A DNA stretch of 64,000 bases from Rhynchopus sp. YZ270_cl-10 (Eukaryota > Euglenozoa > Diplonemea > Diplonemida > Diplonemidae): positions 434,001 through 498,000 of the forward strand of contig OZ037836.1 in assembly GCA_964035575.1 (NCBI GenBank). The letters are read 5' to 3'. Positions within the stretch are counted from its first letter, which is position 1. Each line of letters starts with the position of its first letter. Made by a program: the position numbers and the translations under genes. The notes under the pieces were generated by a model. It was not told where the DNA came from. It ran no database searches and was given only the letters and a program-made list of their open reading frames with translations. Shown here in pieces: positions 49,562 to 61,426 of the stretch.

Positions 49562-50501
49562 ACACATATATCATCCAAAATCTGCCCAGCCGTATAGAAA
49601 AGCCCGATTTTGGTCTGGTTTTTAGGTTATCCATTTTTCGCTAAAAAAATTGTCCGACCCCGGAATTTTTTCAGATCGCTCCGGAAATTCATACAAGCGC
49701 ATTTTCGGGGGAAAAAAATACACCCTCGGTGTCGCAAACGCTTGCGGGCGTGCCCGCAAACATCCTGGAAATTATTAGCCCAATTTTTTTTTCGATTTTT
49801 ATTTATTTTGAAAGATCGGGTGTAAAAGCGTTCAATTCCGGGGTCGGACGATTTTTTTTACGCACCTGTGGTATTCTGAAGAAAAATCGTGAGGGGGGTG
49901 GTTTTCAGTAGGTTCCTTAAGGTTTCCCTTACCACACCCATTTCCTTAAGGATTTCCCGGGTTTTCCTTCTAATGACCAAGATGTTTCACCTTGACGCAA
50001 CTTCAAGGAAGTTTTCGATTTTTTTTTCTTTGGAACGAGGGTTCATCATATCATTCAAATAACGCCGGTTTCGTCTCGCGAAAATTTTTTGACTGTCACT
50101 AGTATTTTGTGTGGAACTCGGCCCGTTTTGCTAAGCAATTTGCCTTGTATTAGTACCTAAAGCCATGGTCTGGTTTTTAGGTAACTTTAACTCCACTAAA
50201 GTTTTCGATTTTTATTTTATTTTATTGGGCGGAGTCCGGAAATGCATACAAGCTAATTTTTTTGGGCGTTTGTTGACACTTTATTTCTTGAGTCACCGAT
50301 AAGAAAACGAGAAAAAACTGACACAGCCATTTCAGAAAATTTTTTTTTTTTATTTTTTTGAGATTTTTATTTCTTTTGAAAGCGCGGTTTCGAAACGTTC
50401 AATTCCGGTGTCGGACGATAAAAAATATGCATCTCACATTTCTGAGTGAAAAATATGAAAAAGTATACGGCTAGCGAGATTTTGGATGATATATATGTGT
50501 A
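49562..50501. repeat. Inner inverted repeat pair A
   Basis: CACATATATCATCCAAAATC with AGCCGTATA at 49563-49597 is complemented at 50464-50499. Between them GGTCTGGTTTTTAGGT occurs twice (49613, 50168) and TTCAATTCCGGGGTCGGACG-like boxes occur near 49833 and 50398. Confidence 0.75.
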
Positions 50502-51132
50502 TTTTAAAAATTTTTTTTACGACCCTTCCTAAAAGTACCCGGGAGACGATAATCAGGTCACTTCATGCTTCAATGGACTCAGGGGCGTTTCCCTCTTGAA
50601 AAATACATAAGAGTCGATAAAAAAAGATGCTCTCCTAATATCGCAGCGTGGTTTCTCAGAAAACCCCCTTTTTTGAAAAACGCGTTTTTTTGGCCTTTTT
50701 TTGAAAATTTCTTCAGATGAGTGCCCTAGACCCGCGGGTGGATGAAAAATCAAAATTTTTGGACATCACAAATATTTTGGCTCCAATGGACTTATTGGGG
50801 TTATATCGTCCCAAAAATAATGTTTTTTATTATTTTATGGGCACAGGGGCACCTTCTCCCTGCTCACCCCTCCGCAACCCCCCACAACACCCCAAAACCC
50901 AGATTTTAACTCTTTTCCCACAATTACACAATATTAACACCTTTTCACCCATTTTTTGACACTTTTTCGACACAAAATGACCTCTCCTCGTGTGAAAAAG
51001 GGTGAGCTGAAGGTCTAGTTGCTGGGAAAAGGGGTCAGGAAGGAGTCCCCCACCAATTTTGCGATTTTTACCCTATTTCTGGGTATACGGGCCCTATACC
51101 CACAGTGTAATAGCAGTTTTTCAAAAAATCAT

Positions 51133-51334
51133 GAGAAAAGTTCGATTTCGGCCTCGAAAATACCCGTGACACCGATTTGTCACGGTACTTTGTCACGGAA
51201 TTTTTTTGAAAGATTCGATTTCGTGACAAAAAAAGTTCGATTTCGTGACAAGCCGATTTTTTCATTGACACACAAAATTCAATTTAGTGACAAATGACTT
51301 TTTTCATTGACAAAAAAAAATTCGATTTCGTGAG
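51133..51334. repeat. Inner inverted repeat B, left arm
   Basis: GAGAAAAGTTCGATTTCGGC, then multiple TTCGATTTCGTGACAAA and TTTTTTCATTGACA units; complement at 56098-56316. Confidence 0.8.
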
Positions 51335-51965
51335 GGGTGGCATCAAAACAAAAAACGCGGACAATGTCCGCGTTTTTGGGGAATTTCAGACCCCCCCCCT
51401 CCCCCCCCAAAACGCGGACATTTTTGGTTTTTTTTTCCCCTATTTTTTGCTGGTTTTTGGGTGACGGGGTGCAAATTCGTGACCCAAAACACAGTTTTTT
51501 GGCATTTCCGGAATCCGTCCAGAAAGTGGTGGGGTCAATCTCGAAAATTGGACAATTTTTTGACCACTTAAATTTTTGAAAATATGAGCCCGGTCACTAA
51601 TACGTGGGGCCCATTTTCGGCCAAAAAATGCTGCTGAAAAAAATTTGCAGGTGAAAATTTTTCAGCCCCAAAACATGCCGCGATTGGCATTTCCGGGATC
51701 TGTCCGCGCTGTGGTGGGGTCAATTTGACGAAATGGCCAAGTTCTTGGTTTTGGTCAAAATGAGTGTAAGGTAAAGGGGCCAAGCCCCACTGAACAAGGT
51801 AAATCCCACAACCCAGATTTTCTCTCTCTGATGCTGAAACCATGAAAATGTGCAAAAACACCGGCATTTGCATTTCCGGAATCCGTCCGTTCTGTGGTGG
51901 GGTCAATTTGCCAAAATGGACAAGTTCTTGATTTTGGTCAAAACCCGTCAGTGTAAGGTAAAGGG
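51335..51965. repeat. CGCGGAC box and GTGGTGGGGTCAAT units
   Basis: 51335-51420 (GGTGGCATCAAAACAAAAAA, CGCGGACAATGTCCGCG) is complemented at 54222-54292. From 51500 three units of the dispersed repeat follow (51525, 51712, 51895), each with AATCCGTCC or similar, GTGGTGGGGTCAATTTG and ATGGCCAAGTTCTTG. The order of units matches 26050-26500, so this stretch is a relative of the hAT-like element at 25957. Confidence 0.75.
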
Positions 51966-52980
51966 GTCCAAGTGTTTGCCTGTAGAAGCACATGGTAGCA
52001 GGGGTTTAAGGGCCCCCCATTCGTGTACATTTTGCAAAAAAAACGCGGGCATCTTGTATTTTTTATTTTGCCCGAAAACCAGGGCGTTCGCTATCGCCAT
52101 CGTTTTTTCCTGATCGTGGCGAAATGCCAAAAACCCTTAAATTTTTGCTTTTTTACTAGTGCTTAAAATAGCCGGTCAAAAATTTTTTTCCGCCGGAGAG
52201 AAGCTAGTTCGTGGGGGGTGAATCCCTGGTACTGAGTGGTCAGAAAAAATTTGCGATTTGCGCGTGTTCCCTTCCCCAGCACAAGTGCTATTACAGCTGA
52301 ACTTTCCTGATACTAAAACCAGCAAAACGATGGAGAATTTCATCAATCCCCCCTCACTGAGGGTCTCTTTGTGTTGTTTAATCAAACAGATGTACAAGAG
52401 AGAGGCATCTGTCATATGAGACTTCATCCTTAGTTTGCTTATTTTCAATAAACTAAAACGTCTCTCTGCCGTTGAAGGTACAGTTGACACGACTAGTGAC
52501 ACCTTCTATAACAGGGGGTACGGGGCACCTTCAGCAGACTGCAGGATTGAGGAGCGAGCGGGAGTGCTGGGGAAACTTCCTCTCACGGCAGGCGGGTTTG
52601 CGGAACAGTGGACACCCCCTCTGCGACCCCCCCTCCGGGGGGGTCGACAGGGTGGTGGGGAGAAATCTCTCTCTCTTTTTTTTTTTTACCCCCCTTTTTT
52701 ATTTATTTATTTATTTATTTATACAGGGTTTCGCCCCGGTGGGGCGAAGCCCTGGGGCGAAATAAAATGTCATTTTTTCAGGAAAAGATTTTTTTAACGA
52801 AAAAAAATATTTTTCGCCCCGGGGCGAACGCCCTGCCGAAAACACCGGCATTTGCATTTCCTGAATCCGCCGGTTCTGTGGTGGGGTCAATTTGCCGAAA
52901 TGGACGAGTTTTTATAAATTTTGGTCAAAATCGTGTACAACCCCAGTGAAGAAAAAAATTTTCGAGGAAAAAAAACCCCC

Positions 52981-54266
52981 AAAATGTCCGCGTTTTCTGG
53001 AATTTCAGACCCCCCCCCCTTAGGGGAGGGTCACTGCACGTTAAATCTCTCGATAAATGCGATTTTTCCGATTTTGATCCTCAGAACCGCAGAAGTCCCC
53101 GAAAACTATACCAAACCACCTAGGGGACCCAAAAAACGCACCAGCGCCCCAGTTTTGACACAGAAACACTCAGATGATGCCTGAAATGCAATTTTAAAAG
53201 AGTGCCTACAGAACTTGTACCTGCCCACCCCTGTAGATAGAGCAACTCACACATCCATCACGCCTCAGTGTGTGCCAGGGGCCAGAAAAGCCCCCAAAGC
53301 CACATATTTTCACCCCAGAACCTATCCCGAGGGGTACCCAGGCTGTTTCGGGGTGTTTAGAGGGACTTGGTGGAACTTAGAACCATGTTTCAAAAAGGGT
53401 ACAAGTACTGTGCCAAGGGTTTGCCCTCTCAAGGGACCAAGTACTTGTACCCTTTTTGAAACATGGTTCTAAGTTCCACCAAGTCCCTCTAAACACCCCG
53501 AAACAGGCTGGGTACCCCTCGGGATAGGTTCTGGGGTGAAAATATGTGGCTTTGGGGGCTTTTCTGGCCCCTGGCTCACACTGAGGCGTGATGGATGTGT
53601 GAGTTGCTCTATCTACAGGGGGGGTGGGCAGGTACAAGTTGGTGGTCACTTTTAAAAAACGCAAAAAAGTCGCTCAGAAGTGGTCAAAAGTGCCCAAAAC
53701 CGGGCGGAATTCGATTTTTGGGGTCCAAATGGGCCTATGGTGTGGTTTTTTTTGACCTCAGGGGGTATTTTTTGATTTATTGCCTACTTCACGCTTTTTG
53801 ACGGCTTCAGATACCTTAGGGTGGGAAAACCCTTGGCACAGTACTTGTACCCTTTTTGAAACATGGTTCTAAGTTCCACCAAGTCCCTCTAAACACCCCG
53901 AAACAGCCTGGGTACCCCTCGGGATAGGTTCTGGGGTGAAAATATGTGGCTTTGGGGGCTTTTCTGGCCCCTGGCCCACACTGAGGCGTGATGAATGTGT
54001 GATTTGCTCTATCTACAGGGGTGGGCAGGTACAAGTTCTGTAGGCATTTTTTAAAAATTGCATTTCAGGCATCATCTGAGTGTTTCTGTGTCAAAACTGG
54101 GGCGCTGGTGCGTTTTTTGGGTCCCCTAGGTGGTTTGGTATAGTTTTCGGGGACTTCTGCGGTTCTGAGGATCAAAATCGGAAAAATCGCATTTATCGAG
54201 TACAGTGACCCTCCCCTACCCCCCCCCCCTCCCCCCCCAAAAACGCGGACATTGTCCGCGTTTTTT
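52981..54266. repeat. 1.3-kb compound palindrome
   Basis: Outer arms 52981-53205 and 54047-54266 are complementary (for example CTCGATAAATGCGATTTTTC, GCACCAGCGCCCCAGTTTTG). Inside is a 205-bp unit: forward at 53206-53416, inverted at 53440-53642 and inverted again at 53826-54046. Unit 1 and unit 2 are separated by about 24 bp and would form a hairpin of about 200 bp. Units share GGTTCTGGGGTGAAAATATG and CACCAAGTCCCTCTAAACAC. Confidence 0.88.
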
Positions 54267-54299
54267 GTTTTGATGCCACCCCTGACAAATCCATTTTTT

Positions 54300-56097
54300 C
54301 ATTGAAAAAAATGTCATTGAAAAAAATGGATTTTGTCAAGGAAAAAGTCGTGACAGCCAACCCGCCAGTCACTGAAAAGTGACCAGACAGCCACTTGACA
54401 AACACAAAAGAGGCCATTCTTGAGCTGTCTAGAAACCTAAGGGCAGAGACTGAAGACACAAGGTATGATAACTTTATGATTATGCAAGACTTAGTATATC
54501 GCGAACACGGTCAGGCTTGCACGCCTCTGGCCAGAGGCCAGCCCCACTAAATGATATGCAGCAGACACTCATTGCAGATTTCATTTTCATTCGGTAAAAA
54601 ATTAATGGGTGCGCAAGTTTCTATACCTAATACCCCAACCCTCACCCATACATTCCATTACACACACCAAAACAGATCGAATCCACCAGCGCATGCGACG
54701 GAAGCAGATTCAGATTGTGGTTTGATAAGCAGAGTTCGGTTATTATGGTGGTGGAAAGGGGGGTGGGAACACTTTGTCAGTCACTGCTATAGCCATTAAC
54801 CAGGGAGCATAGCTAGTGCAAGAAATTCGACTTTGGAAACCTTCCGGAAAGTCTGTCCTCTGCTTCCGGAGGACTAGACACAAGAAAATATTGTTTGTTC
54901 CCCCAGAAAACCAGTGCACAATTCACACTCCTTGTGGGTGGTCTTGTTGCCTTTTCGTCATAGTAATTTTGGCCCAGGCATGCTCTCGAAGCATGACAAT
55001 TTAGTGTGTATGGGGCAGGGTGTTGTTTTGTTCTGAATTCTCTTTGTTATAACATCTAAGTCAATCGCGGGTGGTGGTTTGTGTAGCGTGAGGCACTCTT
55101 TTTAGCAAACTTCCTGCGGCTGCTAAAGTGTTATTTCTTCGGATTTAACAACGTACAGCGTAACATAGTGGTTTAGCCTGGTCGACACAACCTTTGATAG
55201 ATACGGGATAACCAACCCCCTTCGACCCCTTGTGGGTTCACTGAACAAGCCCTAGTGGTAGTTAAACGCGATTGACATTTACATTTCCTAGAGATGAAAG
55301 AACAAGATAACACTTCTGTACCCGCGCATCAAAATTGTGGAAAACTTTGCACCCCAAACACCCTCAACAACGCCCGCCAAAAGGCGCCCCTTGTTGCTGG
55401 GAGTTGGTTCTCATGTTTGATACACTGCACAGCAGGCATTCCTCTGAGTCCAACGCATGTTTGGCCTGTCTGCGGCGTTGTACTTAAGGTGCACGAAGAC
55501 AGGGTCTGGTGGTAAATTTTGCGTAGTACTGCGACGTGGTACTACGTGGGTCTGGGAACCTGGTACCTGGGTACAGGATATTTGTTGTAAAGACATCTTC
55601 CACCATGCATTGAGGAGGGTAAGACAGTGTTCGCAGTTTCTACCTGATAGCATTACAACATTTAACTTCTCCACGGGGGTCTTGGGCCGTTCATTCGGTT
55701 ATACCTTGACTACCGGAAGATATTCTTGAGGCCTTTTTGGTCTCTAGAATATCCGGTCTTCCCGAACGGAGGCACACTTTGTGTGTTACTACGACCTGGC
55801 AATTTCCAGCAGTAGGTTAAGTAATCTTTCTTGTAAATTGTTGGATCATTATCTCCTCAGTGCATGCATGCCCCACGTGACTGGACACTTTTGTGTTTGT
55901 CATGTGGAGCTGTGGTTGCTCTTTCACGACTTTTATCCTTGTATCCAGTGTACCCAGTACCCAGTGCCCTGTCACGACTTTTTCCGTGACAAAAAGTTTG
56001 GTTTCCTTGACAAAATCCATTTCTGTCACGACTTTTTCCGTGACAAAAAGTTCGGTTTCCTTGACAAAATCCATTTTTTCATTGACATTTTTTTGTC
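54300..56097. other. No gene; repeat copy and TTGTCA-rich DNA
   Basis: 54918-55108 repeats 20100-20293. 55970-56080 has a tandem of CACGACTTTTTCCGTGACAA-AAAG units (period about 54 bp). 55290-55730 shows weak open frames only. Confidence 0.5.
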
Positions 56098-56316
56098 ACT
56101 GAATTTTTGGATTTGTCACGAAATCGAATTTTTTTTTGTCAATGAAAAAATCGGTTTGTCACGAAATCGAATTTTGTGTGTCAATGAAAAAATTGGTTTG
56201 TCACGAAATCGATTTTTTTTTGTCACGAAATCGAATCTTTCAAAAAAATTCCGTGACAAAATTCCGTGACAAATCGGTGTCACGGTAATTTTCGAGGCCG
56301 AAATCGAACTTTTCTC
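56098..56316. repeat. Inner inverted repeat B, right arm
   Basis: Complement of 51133-51334: TTTGTCACGAAATCGAA units, then CGGTGTCACGGTAATTTTCG and ending GAACTTTTCTC. Confidence 0.8.
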
Positions 56317-56482
56317 TTGTTTATCATTTTCTCACATACATTTTGACCCTCTGAGCCCAAATGAGCCCATTGCACCCAAAATTTTACACTTTCTCGATGT
56401 TTATCCCAACTTAGGTCACTTTTTGCATAAAAAACCAAAAAAAAAAATTTTTAACTTTTTGGCTCGGTCCCCAAAGGGTTAA

Positions 56483-57719
56483 ATTGGTTGGATTAGGATT
56501 TTTTTGAAGTGTGTTGCCGCACACAGTTTAGATCATGTTTTAAGTAAATCTTTTGAGGGCAGTGCAACACTTATTTTTGTGTGCGTTTTTCGCTCCTCTC
56601 CATTTTGTCTTTATTGTTTGCGGGGGGTGTGAGGAAAAAAAAACAAAAAAGGAAAAGTAGGAGTGCGGTTTCAATTTGGTAAGCGTCCCGCCACATCTCA
56701 AAAAAAAAAGAAAATAAAAAGAGTGCGTACGTATGACCGAACAAATATGACTAAAAGGGAATATAGGTCGAGATGATCCAGCGCACTTTTTCTCATCTTT
56801 TTCCTCACTTTTTCACTTCTATTCTGATAATTCACACACTTTTTTATCGTTTTTTTCACGTGAAAAAAGTGAGACGAAGTGAGCGCTGGATCACCTCAAT
56901 AAATAGGTGAAGGGAAAAAAAAAACAGATGTTCGCAAAGTTCGCAAAAAATCGCAAAAATTCAAAAAAAAAAAAAAAACTAGTTTGACTTGAAATATGAT
57001 AGCCCGCTCGTGACAGTGTACCTTGGTACATGACAAGTTGTGCCGCCTTTATCACTGTGCATCAATCACTTTACACTAAACGGGTAAAGATCTGTACGTA
57101 ATGCCATTTCTTCGTCCTTAGGGACGTCTTTCATGCTGAGACACCCTTGGTAGTACTTACCCTTTAGAATGGTTGGTTTGTAGGTTACGGTTCTGAGACC
57201 GTCCTTGTTTAGTGATCCTAAGAAGAAAAGGGGGAGGGGGTCAAAAAAAAAAACACGCAGATAATTTTTTTTCTTTTTGCAAATTTATTGGTAGCTGGGT
57301 AGTGTCCTTCTCGCGTTGCCATTGGTGTGCAATCATCCACTGTTCCAACCTATGGTGTTGAATTGATGAATCCTGCACACACAAAAAATAATTTAAATAA
57401 AAGTCGCAAGATGACCCTAGTCTTACCGTACACGAGTCATCTAGAAAGGGAGATGTAAACAAAAAAAAAAACGGGAGAAGATAAAAAAAAATGAAATAAC
57501 CCCGCAAATTATTTTTAAAGACAATGGCGCTGTGGTTGCGAGGAAATATTCCATTCTGGGGGCGGGTTGGAGCAGAGCCACACTTCACCGACAGGTCATG
57601 GTTGTGTGCGTTTCACCGACAACCCTCTCTCCCTTTTTGTCTTTAGGGTAGTTTGATTTTTTTTTTGTTTCTTGTCACAGGCCCTCAAAAAATCTGTACG
57701 TACGTACGGGAAATCTTAA
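56483..57719. other. No gene; dispersed repeat pieces
   Basis: 56605-56680 and 57598-57650 are pieces of the 34555-type repeat. 56840-56900 holds ATCGTTTTTTTCACG with GTGAAAAAAGTGAGACG, a weak hairpin. No convincing open frame. Confidence 0.5.
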
Positions 57720-58130
57720 CGTACACTCTCTGTTGATTCTAAAACGGGGGAGGGTAAAAAAGCGCGAAAGGTAAATTGGGGAAGAGGTTGAAAAGTTGGA
57801 ACGCTTCCTCACCCCAGATCACACTACAATACAAAGGTTTGGGTTTGAATAGGGTGGGTTCTTCTGACGATGAAACCTACTCCTTTCTAAACTTCTTCTT
57901 CTTTCCTCTTTTTTTTTTTTTTTTTTTTTTTGAATAAATAAATAAAACTCCTCTCGAATTTGTTCAAGATTGAACTGAGAGAAAGAAGAAACCCCAAACC
58001 CTCCCAGACCAAACGGTCTAACCTGTTGTATTGACATAGTGTGGGGGAGAAGTGAGGAGCACAAGAATCGTCTTCGCGCATACTAAAAGATTTCCTACGA
58101 TATGTCACAAGTGTCATGTCACCGAAAAAA
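57720..58130. repeat. Diverged copy of the Ubl-LRR 3' flank
   Basis: TACAAAGGTTTGGGTTTGAA, CCTCCCAGACCAAACGGTC and GTGAGGAGCACAAGAATCG match 5720-5960 and 29300-29530 in order, with an inserted T run. No Ubl-LRR coding sequence is attached: the 3' end of a lost family member or a dispersed flank. Confidence 0.7.
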
Positions 58131-58189
58131 AAAAATAGTTGCAGAAAAAAAAATAGCTGGGGAAAAGAGAAAAAACACCAATATACCAG

Positions 58190-58530
58190 GCTTTGTGCTA
58201 AGGTCGGTCCTTTGTCCCGGGATTTTTGGATATTTTTGTGCCAGGCTTCGCGCTAACTTTGGAAAAAAATCTGAAAAATCGTTTCGGGACCAAAAATGAC
58301 ACACCTCAAACAGTTGTGCGTCAGGGGGTGAAAAAACAGTGTTTGTGTCATTTCCGAGCCAATCCTGGGCTGTGGTGGGGGATATACAGAAAAATGGACA
58401 AATTTTTAGTGACTTAAATTTTCACAAAATATGAACCCATACCGTAAACAAGGGTCATGTTCAGTCTGAAAACCCAACTTCAGATGAAATTGTGGAGTTT
58501 TTGACTGGGAAGGTAGTGCCGCAGGCGCAC
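58190..58530. repeat. 330-bp dispersed repeat, plus-oriented copy
   Basis: Relative of 35148-35460 in inverse orientation, ending at GCCGCAGGCGCACGGTACCC. It starts with two CCAGGCTTTGTGCTAA/CCAGGCTTCGCGCTAAC motifs that resemble the hAT-like end at 18853. Confidence 0.6.
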
Positions 58531-59392
58531 GGTACCCAACTTTTTTCTTTTTTCTTTTTTCTTTTTCCCTTTTCTCTGTTTTTTTTTGATTGCACGAGCC
58601 GATTGCTCTCCACGGTGGGGTCACATGTGTGTGCAAAACACTCTAACTCTGAAATATGAGATTCTCTGGTTTAGTAAGGAAACTCCATCAGTTGTTCCTT
58701 TTCCTCGGCTGTAGACGTATTTGGTGGAGAAGTGAGTGAGAAGAGTTGCTCGAGAAATCCTTTCAGCTCGCCAAGTTCGCATACGCATTCACTTACCTGG
58801 CTGTAGCGAAGCGCTCTTCCAGCTTCCTCAGTGGGGGCTTGACGCAATCATCTACCAATGCCCTCACTCGATCATACTTTTCTGACAATGCGCGCACGTC
58901 GGAGACATCCGCAGCGGTGGGGTGGTGGGGAAATAGAACAACTTCCAGGCCAAAACAAGCAATTATTTTTTTTTCCAAAATATTTTTTTTTTTCCAAAAT
59001 CTGAAAAATCTGTACGTACGAGGACAAGAAACAAAAAATAAAATCAAACTACCCTTATTGTTTTTATTGTTTGCGGGAAGGTGGGGCAAAACACGAAAAG
59101 GAAAAGTAGGAGTGCGGTCTCATTATTTTTGCTTCATTATTGTTTTTTGCTCCGATACTGCACCCTCCTCGAACAAAAAAATGCTGATTTGACATTTTTA
59201 TTATAATTTTTTACGAGCAGGAGGGGAGGGGGCAGTTTCGACGGGACTCTGGGACACAAAAAAAATGGAAATTACCAGAAAAAGACTAACTTCATAGGTA
59301 TTCTTTCCGTTCGAAGAACAGAAAACACAAAAGACAAAAAGAAAATATTATAAGATGACCCTAAGCCTCTCGTGCTTTTTTTGTCACCTTGT
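58531..59392. other. No gene seen
   Basis: Intergenic DNA with A/T runs. 59055-59120 is a piece of the 34555-type repeat. Confidence 0.5.
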
Positions 59393-59510
59393 AGAAAAAA
59401 AAAGCAAAAAAAATTACAAGATGAATGTGCCTCTCTTTGGAGATGTGCACACCTCTCTTCTATTGCTGTCCCCACTGTGAAAAGTGTATCTGGGACACAG
59501 AAAAAAATAA
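59393..59510. repeat. Cyclase 3'-flank repeat, copy 1
   Basis: ACAAGATGAATGTGCCTCTC through GATGTGCACACCTCTC to GTATCTGGGACACAGAAAA, repeated at 63180-63270 just downstream of the partial cyclase gene. Confidence 0.8.
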
Positions 59511-59588
59511 AATATATCCGTTTCGCTTGATCAGATCTCGACCGTTTGTTCCACTCCACAACACATTGCACGCTTCCACCTGCCGACA

Positions 59589-59629
<41 letters not shown>

Positions 59630-60064
59630 GAAAAATTGATTGTTTCCAACACACGCGGACTGTGTCAGTGTGTGATGGTGTATGATTATTGCCTGAAGTA
59701 CAGAAAATGGGAGTGTCGGTGGCGGAGCACAAAAGAGGTAAAATGAAAAACATATCGGGTGGGGTCTCTGATCTAATCTGTGCGACGAATATATTTCCCC
59801 TAACACGCCATGTTTGGCCAGGGCCTCTCCAGCGCGTCAGTTGCAAAAAAATGAAAAAACAAAAAGCAGAACAAAAGAAAAGAAGAAAAAAATAGCAGTA
59901 CCTTTATCTGAATGTCATATCTCTTTATATCTCTTCCCTGGCCAGCCGGAAAAATAACAAGTAGTTTTTTCTTACGGCAATACTACTTCTGGACGGTGCT
60001 AATATAGCTGGCCTTATGTCGGGCTTGCCTGGTTGGGGTTTCACCTCAAGCCAGCTATACCTTT
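59511..60064. other. No gene; T runs and a stem-loop
   Basis: 59591-59630 is a long T run. TATAGCTGGC near 60004 and GCCAGCTATA near 60050 can pair around a loop of about 36 bases. Confidence 0.45.
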
Positions 60065-60155
60065 ACTGTCCCCCCCCCACTGTGGAAATACTTAGTGCTC
60101 ATGAGGGGAGTAATCTCACAATGCCCTTGAGGCAGTTTGACTTCGTGCGCTTCGA
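60065..60155 (-). pseudogene. Relic of a cyclase gene 3' end
   Basis: CCACTGTGGAAATACTTAGTG then GGGGAGTAATCTCA, CAATGCCCTTGAGG and CTTCGTGCGCTTCGA align in order with the stop-codon end of the cyclase at 37772-37865 and 63378-63478, with small deletions and substitutions. Only the last 25-30 codons are recognisable. Confidence 0.6.
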
Positions 60156-61426
60156 TTTTCTTTTCTTACTTCAAAAACTCTCTTTTTGAATTTACCGTAA
60201 ATGTAAATATATCAGTCGTTCCCCCGAAAAGTGTCAATTTGGTGGACCACCTTTCACTACCGTAAATGTAAATATATGTTGGACCGAAAAAAATGTTGCA
60301 ACTGCCCAAAAAACGCTCGACCGTTCCCACATTATTTGCGTTCCAAGATACCGTGGTGTCTTTAATTTTCGAAACAAAAAAACGACCCGAAATTCGAGAA
60401 GGAAAGTTATACTACTGGACGGTTTTAGTTTTTTGGTTGAGACACACCAATGCGTTGTGTCGGTTCTGTGGAATGAACCACTGAACCACTCATATCCTGT
60501 ATCACATCGTTGATTATTTCCTTGCGCTAACTGCAGCGGAAAGTTCGCGAAAATATCGCGGCCAGGATTCTGGAAAAAAAAAATGAAAAAGCAGAGAGTT
60601 AAAAAGAAGAAGAAAGGCAAAAAAAAAAAAACATAAGTTTTTTGATAAATTGTTGGAGTAGTGTAGTTGCCTTGGTTATGTTGCCACAGTTTTGCAATCT
60701 CCACTGTCTTTTTTTTCTGTCCAGTGTTTTGTGTGTGTGTGTTAGCGGAGAAGGACACAGTTTCTGATATTAATCCTGTGTCAGTTTTCTCTTTAACAAG
60801 ACGAGGACTCCCGCGCACACCAGATAGTGCCGCTGTGCGCAAAGACAAAAAATATAACTCTTCCTTTTTTAGATAGATATTCAGTCAAAAGAAACGAAAA
60901 AAAGGGAAAAAAAGAGAGAAAGTTTTTTTTTTCTCGTGAATCGCTCGAATTAGTGTCCCTGAGTGAATGAGTATAGGGAGTAATTCTGCAAAGCACTTTC
61001 TAAAAACAGAGGTTTATCATCATATGACGATTCTCGTTTTTACAAAAAAAAAAAAAAAAAAACAGAGGGGGCTCCCTAAAAAGGAGTATTTTGGATAAAA
61101 AGGTTCAAAAAGCGCGTGTTTCTGGGTCAAGAAAGAGGGAAAAAATAGTGAGGGGAGTTGGGTCCAGTCATAGGGGGTATAGCATATTTTTTGGAAAATT
61201 CTTCAAAAAAACAACGATTTTTGCTGGGCACAATGCAAATTTCAGAAAAATCCCAATTTTCGACTGGTTGAGCAAATTATGGCCCACCCACCCCGATTGT
61301 GTGTCAAAAACAGACTTCAGAATGTTTCTAGAAAGTATTACCCTTATCAGAGGGCGCAATACAGAACGCGATTTAATTGGGGTCAAACGCCGAAGGAACA
61401 GGAAGCATGCAGTATGGCGAGAGAAT
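60156..61426. other. No gene; repeat pieces
   Basis: 60640-60705 is the third copy of the TTGATAAATTGTTGGAGTAG box. The 60234-60848 minus frame is made largely of T-run-encoded Phe. 61140-61200 is the inverted copy of 24715-24775. Confidence 0.5.

Larger units (their letters stand above)
49547..56478. mobile_element. 6.9-kb TTAA-flanked piggyBac-like element built of nested inverted repeats
   Basis: Left end TTAA-CCCTTTGGGGAC (TTAA 49543-49546) and right end GTCCCCAAAGGG-TTAA (TTAA 56479-56482) form a 12-bp inverted repeat beside the tetranucleotide used by piggyBac elements. Inside are a 940-bp palindromic pair (49562-50501), inverted arms at 51133-51334 and 56098-56316, a palindrome of about 1.3 kb (52981-54266) and several GTGGTGGGGTCAAT units. 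No DDD transposase frame was seen; the longest frames are below about 170 codons and repeat-derived. Either a very large nonautonomous element or a composite that grew by insertions between two ends. Confidence 0.6.

Noticed and set aside
60002-60060. Possible tRNA-like fold (TATAGCTGGC ... GCCAGCTATA)
   Set aside because: Only one stem pairs; there is no recognisable anticodon arm or TTCGA-type T loop.
60234-60848. 204-codon minus-strand frame
   Set aside because: Long Phe runs from T tracts and parts of two dispersed repeats; no conserved domain.
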